Positions 45,489-54,857 of a stretch of DNA of 64,000 nt are shown one piece after another; the first letter of the stretch is position 1, and the number at the start of each line of letters is the position of its first letter. The notes below the pieces were generated by a model. It saw only the letters and a list, made by a program, of their open reading frames with translations, ran no database searches and had not been told where the DNA came from. The stretch comes from Firmicutes bacterium ADurb.Bin146 (GTDB lineage: Bacteria; Bacillota; Clostridia; DUPQ01). The position numbers and the translations under genes are program-made. Location: positions 31,739-95,738 of the forward strand of contig MWDI01000021.1 in NCBI GenBank assembly GCA_002070475.1, written 5' to 3'.

Positions 45489-48405
45489 CATTGAGCTAAG
45501 AAGTGATATTGAAAAAGGGTTACTTAAAAGTCACATAGATACTAGTGCTCAATCTAAATATGAATATCAATCACGTCTCCTAATTAATGACAAAGATCAG
45601 AAAACAAAGGTACTTACAAATATTATTAATGAGCTTAGAGTATGTAATGAGTTCTTTTTTTCAGTAGCTTTTGTTACTAATAGTGGTGTAGCTACAATTA
45701 TAAACACTCTTAAAGAACTCGAAGATAAGGGTATAAAAGGGAGAATTCTTGCATCTCAATACCAAAATTTTACTGAACCAAGAGCTCTTGAGAGATTACT
45801 TAAATTTAAAAATATTCAACTCAGAATAATTACTGAAGGTAATTTCCATGCTAAAGGATATATATTTCGTCATTCAATAAAAAATATGGACAATGTATAT
45901 ACATTGATAGTTGGTAGTAGCAATCTAACAGATAAAGCTTTATCAACGAACAAAGAGTGGAATTTAAAAGTATCATCTTTATCAGATGGTGCGTTATTAA
46001 AAGAAACTCTTGATGAATTTAATAAATTATATGATGATGCTGTACCTGTTACTAATGAATGGATAACAGAATACGATAAAATATATAACGAAAAAAGGTA
46101 TTTTGATGAAGATGAAGCTGATGAAATTGGGTTAAGTGTTTTTAATAAAACTATTAATCTTTATAAAATCTCGCCTAATAACATGCAAGTGGAAGCATTG
46201 ATTGCTTTGGATAATCTGAGAAAAGAAGGAAAGAATAAAGCTTTAATCATTTCAGCAACAGGAACTGGAAAAACTTATTTATCAGCTTTTGATGTAAAGA
46301 AGTTCAGTGCGAAAAAGTTGTTATTTGTCGTACATAGAGAGAATATTGCTAGAGCCGCTAAAGAATCTTTTGAAAAAGTGTTTCGTAACGAAAAAACTAT
46401 GGGACTCTTTACTGGTAACTCAAGGGATAGAAATTCAGATTTTATTTTCTCTACAATCCAATCAATATCAAAACCAGAATATCTAGCAAAATTTAATAAA
46501 AATGAATTCGATTATATTATTATTGACGAAGTTCATCGTTCAGGAGCTGAATCATATAAGCGAGTAATCGAATATTTCAATCCAAAATTTATGTTAGGTA
46601 TGTCTGCTACACCTGAAAGAACGGATGGTTATGATATTTTCAAAGCTTTTGACTATAACATCGCTTATGAAATTCGTCTTCAAGGAGCCTTAGAAGAAAG
46701 AATGCTTGCACCCTTTCACTATTATGGAGTAACTGATATTTATGTTAATGGCAATCTTATTGATGATGAAGCAGATTTCAATAACCTAGTTAGTGATGAA
46801 CGTGTAGAAAGAATAATTGAGCACTCTAAATTTTACGGATGTGACAGAGGGAGAATAAAAGGTTTGATATTTTGCAGTAGGCAAGAAGAAGCAAAAGAAT
46901 TATCAAACAAATTAAATTTAAGTGGTTATAAAACAAGAGCTCTAACTGGATTAAGTTCAGAAGAAGAACGTGAAGAAAGCATACTATTACTAGAGTCAGA
47001 TGATAATTTTGATTATCTTGATTATGTAATTACAGTAGATATTTTTAATGAAGGTGTGGATATTCCAAAGATAAATCAAATTATTATGTTAAGACCTACT
47101 CAATCAGCAATAATATTTGTACAACAACTAGGAAGAGGATTGAGAAAAGCTCCAAATAAAGAGTTCTTGACAGTTATAGATTTTATAGGGAATTACAAAA
47201 ATAACTACTTAATACCGATTGCATTATATGGAGACAATTCATTTAATAAAGATAACATTAGGCATTTGATATCAAATGGTAGTGATATGATTTCTGGTGT
47301 TTCAACTGTTAATTTTGATGAGATATCAAGAAAGAAGATATATGAAGCAATAGATAATGCAAGGGTTAATACACAAGCACAGTTACTAAAAGATTATGAG
47401 CTTTTAAAGTATAAAATCGGTCATATACCTATGATGAAGGACTTCACAAAGTATGGAATGAGAGATCCATATATTTATGTTGATAAGCATGGTTCTCTTT
47501 ATAGCTTTATAAGTAAATATGATAACACTTATAAAGAAGCTATGAGTTCTTTAGAAGAAAGACAACATTGCTTTTTGGCAAAAGAAGTATGTAACAGTAA
47601 AAGAATAGATGAGTTAGTAATACTAAAAAAACTATTAGCACAGGAATATTCAAATATTGAAGAAATAATTACAGATACAAAAATTAAGTATGGGATAGTA
47701 TCAAATAAAAAAAATATAATGTCCGCTATTAATTTTATAAATGGTAAATTTCACAAGGTCAATAATAGTAATAAGTGGGTAAGTAAGGATTTAATAAGAT
47801 ATAATGATTCTGGTTTTAATAGGACTGACTATTTTAGCGAACTTTTAGAAAAGGATACATTTAAAACTTTTACAGAAGATTCTATTAGTTATGCGATAAA
47901 CACATATATCAACTCATTCAAAGAAAGTAAGTATAATCAGGGATTTATTCTATACAATAAATACTCAAGGAAAGATGTTTGTAGAATACTTAATTGGAAT
48001 AGTGACGATTCATCAACGGTATATGGATATAGAATAAAATTTAATACATGTCCCATTTTTGTGACTTATTCGAAAAGTAATGATATTTCCTCAAGTATCA
48101 ACTATGAAGATTACTTTATTGATAATAATACATTTCATTGGATGACACGAAATAAAGTTAAGCAGGATTCATCAGAGGTAATGCAAATAAAACAATATAA
48201 GCAGACTGGTCTTAGGATATGTTTATTTATTAAAAAATCTGATGCAGAAAGTTCTGATTTTTATTATATGGGTGATGTTATTCCATATGAGTATAATGAT
48301 ATGGAGATTGAGAATGATAAGGGAAAATTACTTCCTATAGTGAATATCAATTTTAAAATGGTTAATCAAGTTGAGGACCACATTTATAAATATCTTACAA
48401 CTTGA
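45481..48405 (+). CDS. PLD nuclease-SF2 helicase-DUF3427 protein
   Basis: About 974 residues. TTG 45481 is chosen because AAGGAGA (45466-45472) is well spaced and the start overlaps the NUDIX stop. A phospholipase-D-like domain fills about 30-190, with HAKG (His123, Lys125) and GSSNLTDKALSTNKEW. The SF2 core follows: Walker A SATGTGKT (Lys264), DEVH (349-352), motif VI QQLGRGLRKAP (from Gln548). The DUF3427 C-terminal part covers about 620-974. A single PLD motif implies dimerisation for cleavage. The gene is more AT-rich than its neighbours. Confidence 0.88.
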   Translation: MNSIELRSDIEKGLLKSHIDTSAQSKYEYQSRLLINDKDQKTKVLTNIINELRVCNEFFFSVAFVTNSGVATIINTLKELEDKGIKGRILASQYQNFTEPRALERLLKFKNIQLRIITEGNFHAKGYIFRHSIKNMDNVYTLIVGSSNLTDKALSTNKEWNLKVSSLSDGALLKETLDEFNKLYDDAVPVTNEWITEYDKIYNEKRYFDEDEADEIGLSVFNKTINLYKISPNNMQVEALIALDNLRKEGKNKALIISATGTGKTYLSAFDVKKFSAKKLLFVVHRENIARAAKESFEKVFRNEKTMGLFTGNSRDRNSDFIFSTIQSISKPEYLAKFNKNEFDYIIIDEVHRSGAESYKRVIEYFNPKFMLGMSATPERTDGYDIFKAFDYNIAYEIRLQGALEERMLAPFHYYGVTDIYVNGNLIDDEADFNNLVSDERVERIIEHSKFYGCDRGRIKGLIFCSRQEEAKELSNKLNLSGYKTRALTGLSSEEEREESILLLESDDNFDYLDYVITVDIFNEGVDIPKINQIIMLRPTQSAIIFVQQLGRGLRKAPNKEFLTVIDFIGNYKNNYLIPIALYGDNSFNKDNIRHLISNGSDMISGVSTVNFDEISRKKIYEAIDNARVNTQAQLLKDYELLKYKIGHIPMMKDFTKYGMRDPYIYVDKHGSLYSFISKYDNTYKEAMSSLEERQHCFLAKEVCNSKRIDELVILKKLLAQEYSNIEEIITDTKIKYGIVSNKKNIMSAINFINGKFHKVNNSNKWVSKDLIRYNDSGFNRTDYFSELLEKDTFKTFTEDSISYAINTYINSFKESKYNQGFILYNKYSRKDVCRILNWNSDDSSTVYGYRIKFNTCPIFVTYSKSNDISSSINYEDYFIDNNTFHWMTRNKVKQDSSEVMQIKQYKQTGLRICLFIKKSDAESSDFYYMGDVIPYEYNDMEIENDKGKLLPIVNINFKMVNQVEDHIYKYLTT

Positions 48406-48463
48406 TATAAGTCATTAAGTTTCACAAATTCTTGGTTTAGTAAATTTTGTTTTTTGAATTAAT

Positions 48464-48485
48464 ACAAGAAAATTCTTGTCTTTTT
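48464..48485 (+). terminator. Terminator of the NUDIX-helicase operon
   Basis: ACAAGAA-AA-TTCTTGT followed by CTTTTT. The working stem is about six pairs with a four-base loop. It lies about 60 bases past the helicase stop and just before the convergent HD-GYP gene. Confidence 0.6.
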
Positions 48486-48493
48486 GAACTCCC

Positions 48494-50233
48494 CTACTCC
48501 TTATACGCCTCCGCCACTGCCTTTATGGCTGGTTCTATGCTTAGGAAGACGTCTATGAGGTGTGGGTCGAACTGTGTGCCGCTGCATCTTATCAGCTCTG
48601 CTTTAGCTTCTTCGTGCGATATGGCAGGTGAGTAGACTCTGTTTGATGTCATTGCATCATAAGCGTCAGCTATTGACATTATTCTTGCTTCTAAAGGGAT
48701 ATTGTCATAGTTCAGGTTTTCAGGATAACCTTTGCCATTCCATCTTTCATGATGGTAGTAAATCATGTTATGTGCGGTTCTTACAAAATCCCTGTTTTCT
48801 ATGCCTGTCATTATCTTTTCAAACATCTGCTTTCCGTAAAGAGTATGATTCTTCATTATTTCAAACTCTTCTGCTGTTAATGGTCTTTTTTTCTTTAATA
48901 TCTGGTCACTAATAGCAATTTTACCTATATCGTGCAAAGGGGCGCTCTCCGTCATTATCTCTATAATCTGTGAAGATATCTCTCTATCCGGGTTTTGTTC
49001 GTTGTATCCCTCTGCTAAAAGGTTTACATATCTGGAAGCCCTGTAAAGATGAAGCCCTGTTTCAAAATCCCTCATGGATGTCAGTGATGACAGGCTTGTT
49101 ATTATTATATTCCTTATCCTTTTAAGATCTTTCTCATTCTCCTGTAAGGAATCCACAAGCTCATTATATTGTTTTTCAAATACCTTGTATTCACCCTTGG
49201 ATGTAAGAGATATTTTCTTAGGTATATCTGATTTCTGTGATTCTTTTAATGATTCCAGCAGTTCTTTAACTGGTTTGGCAACGTATCTTTTTATTAATAT
49301 GAAATTACTTATCTCTATAATCATAAGTATTATGAAGCTCCAAATAATGCTGGATAAAAGATTGGACATTAGGCTCTGTTCAACAATTTTAGTAGATGCA
49401 TAGGCAATGAATGTATTATTCCATAACTCTTTGTTATATGTAATCCTATAGAATTCCTTGCTTCTATCTATCGTGACTGTATCTGTTTTGGATAGCTGTT
49501 TGTATGGTATGTCTATTTTGTTTTGAGTATACAAGTTTTCATCTATCGGGGTTATGATTACCATATTGTTGTTATCGACAACTTCAATATATCCATTGAA
49601 TAAAAGCTGCTGTCCTTTTAGCACTTCGGATAATGTTACTAATGTGACATCAATACCTATAACACCATATGGTACTTTATTCTGGTCATCCAGAGTTGTT
49701 ACAAAAGCAATATTTATATCATCATTAGTCACAGAAGGATAAGCTACAGTCATCTGTACGGTTCCAGGGGTTGCCATTGCAGTCATGTACCATGGCCTTG
49801 TCCTTGGGTCGTATCTAGTTGGTGATGTTCTCGGTACTGCTCTAATAAACGACCCATTATCTCTTCCCATATACACGGAATTCGCATTTGGATGATTGTC
49901 AAGGTAACTTCTAAATATCTGTATTATCTGTAATTCCTCTGCAGAATAGTTATATTCAAAAGTATCTTCATCAGCAAAAAGAAAGGACGTGAAATTTTCA
50001 TCATTCCGCGTCCTTACAATTTCATTTTCTGATAAAGTCAAAAGGTCATTCTGTATTTCCTGGAAGTGATTCGTGAATATAAGTTCGGTTGATCTGAAGG
50101 TTTCCGTGTACTGGTCTGCAAGCAATGATATGGTTTCGGACCTGGCTTTAGTAAATGTAATTGTCAGAAGAGCAAGTACACTTATGACATATGCTATCAA
50201 GAAAATTGATCTGAATCTTCTTATCATGTTCAC
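48494..50233 (-). CDS. HD-GYP phosphodiesterase with extracellular Cache sensor
   Basis: A 579-residue membrane signalling protein. Membrane segments lie at about 9-28 and 285-305, with a dCache-type sensor between them (YMGRDNGSFIRAVP, DPRTRPWYMTAM). A HAMP-like linker leads to an HD-GYP domain with HDIGKIAISDQIL and HHERWNGKGYPENL. HD-GYP enzymes degrade cyclic di-GMP. The final motif has Asn instead of the usual Asp before GKGYP. It lies downstream of the Hint-like genes but has its own start region. Confidence 0.9.
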   Translation of the reverse strand: MNMIRRFRSIFLIAYVISVLALLTITFTKARSETISLLADQYTETFRSTELIFTNHFQEIQNDLLTLSENEIVRTRNDENFTSFLFADEDTFEYNYSAEELQIIQIFRSYLDNHPNANSVYMGRDNGSFIRAVPRTSPTRYDPRTRPWYMTAMATPGTVQMTVAYPSVTNDDINIAFVTTLDDQNKVPYGVIGIDVTLVTLSEVLKGQQLLFNGYIEVVDNNNMVIITPIDENLYTQNKIDIPYKQLSKTDTVTIDRSKEFYRITYNKELWNNTFIAYASTKIVEQSLMSNLLSSIIWSFIILMIIEISNFILIKRYVAKPVKELLESLKESQKSDIPKKISLTSKGEYKVFEKQYNELVDSLQENEKDLKRIRNIIITSLSSLTSMRDFETGLHLYRASRYVNLLAEGYNEQNPDREISSQIIEIMTESAPLHDIGKIAISDQILKKKRPLTAEEFEIMKNHTLYGKQMFEKIMTGIENRDFVRTAHNMIYYHHERWNGKGYPENLNYDNIPLEARIMSIADAYDAMTSNRVYSPAISHEEAKAELIRCSGTQFDPHLIDVFLSIEPAIKAVAEAYKE

Positions 50234-50318
50234 CTACTAATTGAGGATTTATACTATATAAATATATCATATGATATGATTAATATCAATATTTCTTTGT
50301 TTTTATAACATAATATTG

Positions 50319-50708
50319 TTATTTTACGACAAAATCATTTGCAATAACATATGCATCTTTATTCAGGTACATAGCAAATACCCTGCCATCATACTCATCT
50401 TCAATAATATTGGTAATTTTCTCAGTACCTGAGTTTGTCAGAATTTCTTTTATATTAAGATTCATTTCTGAATATACAGAAATATTATTGCTTTGTATTG
50501 TAGAACTTTCTGCAAACTTAAGTTTTTTCCCGCTTTCCGTGGTTATGATGCATATTCTATTTGTTGCAGCCATTGCAAGTTTTGTGACAATATAGACAGA
50601 CCCATCAGCAGAGATTATCCTGTCTCCGATATGAATATCAGCTATCTGCTTTCTTGTACTGTCTGCTATTGTGATTAAAGTATCTTCTGAAAATAGTATT
50701 TTGTTCAT
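50319..50708 (-). CDS. Stand-alone degenerate Hint-like domain protein (copy 1)
   Basis: A 129-residue protein. The block order matches intein/hedgehog Hint domains: TLITIADSTRKQIADIHIGD, IISADGSVYIVTKL, IITTESGKKLKFAE, and the ending YVIANDFVVK. The self-splicing residues are absent: the first-position Cys is replaced (LFSEDTL) and the terminal HN is missing. It therefore cannot splice and may be a binding module. It has no signal peptide. A 129-residue paralogue lies immediately upstream. Confidence 0.6.
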   Translation of the reverse strand: MNKILFSEDTLITIADSTRKQIADIHIGDRIISADGSVYIVTKLAMAATNRICIITTESGKKLKFAESSTIQSNNISVYSEMNLNIKEILTNSGTEKITNIIEDEYDGRVFAMYLNKDAYVIANDFVVK

Positions 50709-50858
50709 TTATCCCTCTTTTTCTGTCTGACTGATAAATGCATTGCATTTTGATGCAGATATCGAAAGAAATATGTAACCTGTCGATTAGGGAATTCATA
50801 TGTTTAAATAATTTGTTTGGACCTGGTGATTCCTATTAAGCTAGCATAAGCTTAACGA

Positions 50859-51248
50859 TTATTTTATGACAAAGTCATTGGTAATAACATGCTTATCATT
50901 GCTTGTTGCAAAGCAATAGACATCATCATTATAGTCTTCAATTTTACACTGTATTATAGTGTCCTTACCATCAATAGTAGTTAGTTGCTGACCTGCCTTT
51001 AGTTTCTTTAGCATTATGGTATGATCATAATTGTCAAATGATGTGCCCATAGAAACTTGAAGCATACGGCCTTTTTCGGTAATAATTGTAAGGATTTTTT
51101 TGTCATAACCTTTAAAAATATCAATAATTACTGTACAGGAATCATCACAGGATGCTATGTAGTCTCCTACCTGGATATCACTGATTTTTTTAGGAGTACG
51201 GTCTGCCATCATTATTAATGTGTTTTTCCCTAGATAGATGTCGCTTAT
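50859..51248 (-). CDS. Stand-alone degenerate Hint-like domain protein (copy 2), apparent ATA start
   Basis: Matches copy 1 block by block (TLIMMADRTPKKISDIQVGD, TIITEKGRMLQVS, HVITNDFVIK). No ATG fits: the first internal ATG (51212) would remove the first conserved strand. Extending to ATA at 51248-51246 gives exactly 129 residues, aligns with the Met of copy 1, and lies five bases after AAGGAGGG (51261-51254). Either ATA is used as a rare start, or the gene lost its ATG. The ribosome site overlaps the end of the upstream aldo/keto reductase gene region. Confidence 0.55.
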   Translation of the reverse strand: MSDIYLGKNTLIMMADRTPKKISDIQVGDYIASCDDSCTVIIDIFKGYDKKILTIITEKGRMLQVSMGTSFDNYDHTIMLKKLKAGQQLTTIDGKDTIIQCKIEDYNDDVYCFATSNDKHVITNDFVIK

Positions 51249-51263
51249 AAATACCCTCCTTAT

Positions 51264-52187
51264 CTATTTTTTTTTAGGTCTGCTCAATATCTCCATTATT
51301 TTCTCGACATTGATGTTTTTAAATTGCTCCTGTATTTCATTTATCATTTCCCTATTCAGTTTTGGTCCGTCCATAAGCTTAATGTTTTCTAATAATTGTT
51401 CTTTCGTATCTATCCCCAAAACCAGGCTTGTAATGCCAGGAAGGTCACGTATGTATGACACTGCCAGCTGTCCTTTTGATATTTTATGCTTATTGGATAT
51501 GTTATTAAGTTTTGTCAGGTATGGTTTTATATATACCAACATGTCCTCATCTGTCATTTTGTCAGGGTCCATGTAAAACAGGCCTTGAAAGAATATGCTT
51601 CTTGCAAATACAGTAATTCCTTTGTTTTTAAGTTTATTCAGTATATCTGTTTTTATAAGTCTTAGGTCAAACATGTTTATTGGAAGCTGTATAGCCTGAT
51701 ATATATCATCTTCCAACATCATATTTATTTCTTCCGGGTTATATACCGAAACTCCTGCCATGCCTATAATGTTATCCTTCTGCAGTTTGTCCAAAGTATT
51801 TCTTACAGCTTTATTGTGCTGGGTCATATCAATAGTCCTATGAAGCATTAAGCAGTCCAGCTTTTTAACATTCAATCTTTTAAGTGAGTTTTCTACACAA
51901 CCATATATTTCTTTTTCTATCATGTCTTCATTTGTTCCTGCCGGACTGGTTGTCAAAAACTTTGTCGTTATAAATGGAGTTTCCTTTGACTGCTTTAAGT
52001 AACTGCCTATTACAATTTCTGAATCCCCATAAGCATTTGCAGTATCTAAAGAGGTTATACTGTTATGCAAGGCTGTTCTTAATATTTCATGGCTTGCCTT
52101 CATGTCTGGCTTGCCGGTTGTGTTATTAATCCCGTAATCCATACCCAGCTGAACGGTACCTAATGTCATTTTAGATATGCTTTTCAT
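51264..52187 (-). CDS. Aldo/keto reductase
   Basis: A 307-residue AKR TIM barrel. Catalytic residues appear in DTANAYGDSE (Asp, Tyr), FITTKF (Lys) and CLMLHR (His). It reduces or oxidises an aldehyde or sugar with NAD(P)H. The start overlaps the aldolase stop by four bases (ATGA), so it works in a pathway with that aldolase. The C-terminus ends in a Lys-rich RPKKK. Confidence 0.9.
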   Translation of the reverse strand: MKSISKMTLGTVQLGMDYGINNTTGKPDMKASHEILRTALHNSITSLDTANAYGDSEIVIGSYLKQSKETPFITTKFLTTSPAGTNEDMIEKEIYGCVENSLKRLNVKKLDCLMLHRTIDMTQHNKAVRNTLDKLQKDNIIGMAGVSVYNPEEINMMLEDDIYQAIQLPINMFDLRLIKTDILNKLKNKGITVFARSIFFQGLFYMDPDKMTDEDMLVYIKPYLTKLNNISNKHKISKGQLAVSYIRDLPGITSLVLGIDTKEQLLENIKLMDGPKLNREMINEIQEQFKNINVEKIMEILSRPKKK

Positions 52188-52963
52188 AACGCTCTCTTAT
52201 CTTTAATCTTGCTGTTTATATTCATAAAATACTCGCCAATCCCTACAACATCCGCTCCTACGCTTATAAAGTTATACCCTTCACTGATAAGCTCATCCAT
52301 GTTATTGACGCTTCCTACTGTTCCTGCTATCTTGCCGTTTTCCCTTGCTGTTTTTGCTACAAGTTTTCTTGTTTCAGCTATTTTAGGATTATTCCAATCA
52401 CATGGTGTGCCTATACCTTGGGAAAAGTCAGCAGGTCCGAAAAATATCATATCCGCTCCTGGAAGAGCGCATATCTGGTTAAGTTCTTTTATAGGTTCCG
52501 GGTCTTCCATCTGTAAAACTATGAATCGCTGTTCATTTGCGAACTCCATATATTCTTTTGCATCCTTCATTGCATACAATCCGTCAGCATTCCCGCCGTC
52601 TAAAGGCCTTCTGCCTACCGGATGGAATTTGGTGTAATACTGAATGGTCTTTGCATCCAGAAGGCTCATAACATGAGGCACCATTATACCTGTGCTGTCT
52701 GCTTCAAGAGGGTGGATGAGATCTGAGTAACTTCCTCTTTTTACTCTTGTCAGAATATCTGTATCATATGCTTTAGAAGCGAGAATCATCTTCTCGATAT
52801 CCTGTATGGAATTCGGTACATGCTCCAAATCCACCCACACGCAGTCAAAACCTGCCATAGATGCTATGCTTACTACCCTGGAATCATATGTATTAATCTT
52901 CGTGCATGTAGCTACATAACCGTTTCTAATACGTTCAAGAACTTTGCTGGGTCTGAAATTCAT
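52184..52963 (-). CDS. HpcH/HpaI-type class II 2-keto acid aldolase
   Basis: A 259-residue aldolase. VWVDLEHVPNSIQDIE holds the base and nearby VPHVMSLLDAKT is the family phrase. Metal ligands are in VLQMEDPEPI (Glu) and GPADFSQGIG (Asp). Members cleave 2-keto-3-deoxy sugar acids to pyruvate and an aldehyde. The coupled aldo/keto reductase could reduce that aldehyde. It is divergent from the catabolic operon at 53.1 kb, so both probably share regulation. Confidence 0.88.
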   Translation of the reverse strand: MNFRPSKVLERIRNGYVATCTKINTYDSRVVSIASMAGFDCVWVDLEHVPNSIQDIEKMILASKAYDTDILTRVKRGSYSDLIHPLEADSTGIMVPHVMSLLDAKTIQYYTKFHPVGRRPLDGGNADGLYAMKDAKEYMEFANEQRFIVLQMEDPEPIKELNQICALPGADMIFFGPADFSQGIGTPCDWNNPKIAETRKLVAKTARENGKIAGTVGSVNNMDELISEGYNFISVGADVVGIGEYFMNINSKIKDKRAL

Positions 52964-53136
52964 AGTTATTCTCCATTGATTAGTTTTTATATCATTAATA
53001 GATTATATAACAGGAGCAAAAAAAGTTTAATAAAAAATATTTAATTTCAATATTTCATTGAATTTTATAATGAAAACACATAATATATATAGCAAGCACT
53101 GTTATATAGTCCGATTATCATTGGGGGGAAGTCCTA
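52964..53136. promoter_or_regulatory. Divergent control region of the catabolic cluster
   Basis: No gene. The inverted repeat TTTCATT-N9-AATGAAA (53053-53075) overlaps a TATAAT at 53066-53071, and could be an operator serving one or both directions. A GGGGGGAAG ribosome site precedes the plus-strand start. Confidence 0.4.
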
Positions 53137-54102
53137 ATGCCAGATTCGTGGCCTTTAAAGGACAAAGATTTGAAGATTGGTATACTAGGTATGACTGAGG
53201 GGAATGGTCATCCATACTCATGGAGCGCTATTTTCAACGGATATACAAAAGAGTATATGGATAAAAGCCCATATCCGGGAATTGCAGATTATCTTAGCAA
53301 GCAACCTATAGGTAATTTTGGTATTTCTGGAGCAAAAATTACGCATGTATGTTGTGACAATTATAATGATGCTCTGTCTGTAGCTAGATGCTCAAATGTG
53401 AGATATGCGGTTAAAAAGCCTGAAGATATGGTAGGTGAGGTTGATGCGGTAATATGCGCGACCGATATACCTTCTGAACATATTAAAAGATGCAGGCCTT
53501 TTATCGAGGCAGGTATACCGCTTTTTATAGACAAACCTTTATGCGATAACGAGGAGGACCTGAAAACATTCGTGAAATGGAAGGAGTCCGGCTGCCGATA
53601 TATATCTTCTTCATCCATGAGATACAAAAAGAGCCTAGAGCCTTATCACTATAACCACCATGAGCTGGGCGAACTGATGTATATATGCCAGCCTATGTGT
53701 AAAAAATGGGAAACATATGGGATACACGCGCTTGAGTCGGTGTATCCTTTTTTAGGACCTGGATTTTTAACTGTACAGAATACAGGAACATATGAAAGCA
53801 ATATGATTCATATAACCCATAAGTCAGGATGTGATGTCCATATTCCTCTGAAAAAAGAAATGTACGGGGCTTTTTCTGTTACTTTACTGGTAGGAAGATA
53901 TGGTAATATCACATTATCCGATAATGACCATTACTATTCATTCAAAAAACAGATGGAACTGTTCGTGCGGTATTTAAGGACCGGTATCGAACCATTTGAT
54001 TTTAAAGAAACCATTGAACTTGCAAAAATGGTGATAGCGGGCATATTAAGTTTAAAATCTAAAGGAGGGGTCATCTGTCTGGATGACATAAAAGAGAGAT
54101 GA
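53137..54102 (+). CDS. Gfo/Idh/MocA-like oxidoreductase
   Basis: A 321-residue protein with an unusual nucleotide site: LKIGILGMTEGNGHPYSWSA instead of GxGxxG, with a long insertion before the second strand. IPLFIDKPLCDNEEDL matches the EKP signature with Asp replacing Glu. Such inserted forms occur in glycan clusters. It may be an oxidoreductase of a sugar acid. It is the first gene of a nine-gene operon and overlaps the next gene by four bases. Confidence 0.75.
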   Translation: MPDSWPLKDKDLKIGILGMTEGNGHPYSWSAIFNGYTKEYMDKSPYPGIADYLSKQPIGNFGISGAKITHVCCDNYNDALSVARCSNVRYAVKKPEDMVGEVDAVICATDIPSEHIKRCRPFIEAGIPLFIDKPLCDNEEDLKTFVKWKESGCRYISSSSMRYKKSLEPYHYNHHELGELMYICQPMCKKWETYGIHALESVYPFLGPGFLTVQNTGTYESNMIHITHKSGCDVHIPLKKEMYGAFSVTLLVGRYGNITLSDNDHYYSFKKQMELFVRYLRTGIEPFDFKETIELAKMVIAGILSLKSKGGVICLDDIKER

Positions 54103-54857
54103 CCATGGAAAACCTGTTCAGCGTAAAGGGGAAGAAGATTCTCATATGCGGAAATGACGCAAAGTATCTGCATGAGATAGCAAAAGGATTAGATAAAGCA
54201 ATGGCTTTGGTGTATCTTTGCGGTCCTCACTATATATCCGGCCTTAACGGATTTGAATTTTTCGAGCTGCAATGCGACAATGAGGAAAATTTATTATCTT
54301 CACTGAATTTAATTAAAAACCGTATAGGGAACATAGACTGCTTCATATGGGCCGATACTCAAAAACCTCAGCCAGGATGGGATCATGAATTTGAAGTAAT
54401 AGATGAAACATTGAAAAGGCATATGCTAGGGTTGGTTTTATGCGTAAAACATATAGGCGGCTTTATGTCAGAAAAGAAGAATGGATCGATTATAGTTATT
54501 GCAGATTATTCTGCGCTTGTAGGACCTGATGTTAACAACTATCAAGATAATGATGAGCTTTTTAATACTGATTTTTCCCTTGAGTATGGCTTCATACAAG
54601 GCGGATATATTAATTATGCAAGACAGGCAGCAGGATATTTAGGGCAGTTCAATGTAAGGTGCAACGTTGTAGCCTGTGCACCATTAAAAGGCACATATCC
54701 TTCTGAATTTGAACAGAAATTTATCAATCATTCACATATTAAGAAAATGGCAGATAAAGAAGATATTTTATCAGCAGTAATATATCTTTCTTCCGATGCT
54801 TCAAAATATGTAACAGGAACAGTTATACCAGTAGATGGAGGTTATTCTGCGAAATGA
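54099..54857 (+). CDS. SDR-fold protein with degenerate active site
   Basis: A 252-residue short-chain dehydrogenase relative. The cofactor motif TGxxxGxG is replaced by CGNDAKYLHEIAKG. Aligned to its neighbour, the catalytic YxxxK is YGFIQ (Lys to Gln). The fold and end (YVTGTVIPVDGGYSAK) are intact. It is probably inactive by itself and may form a hetero-oligomer with the next SDR. It overlaps both neighbours by four bases. Confidence 0.78.
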   Translation: MTMENLFSVKGKKILICGNDAKYLHEIAKGLDKAMALVYLCGPHYISGLNGFEFFELQCDNEENLLSSLNLIKNRIGNIDCFIWADTQKPQPGWDHEFEVIDETLKRHMLGLVLCVKHIGGFMSEKKNGSIIVIADYSALVGPDVNNYQDNDELFNTDFSLEYGFIQGGYINYARQAAGYLGQFNVRCNVVACAPLKGTYPSEFEQKFINHSHIKKMADKEDILSAVIYLSSDASKYVTGTVIPVDGGYSAK

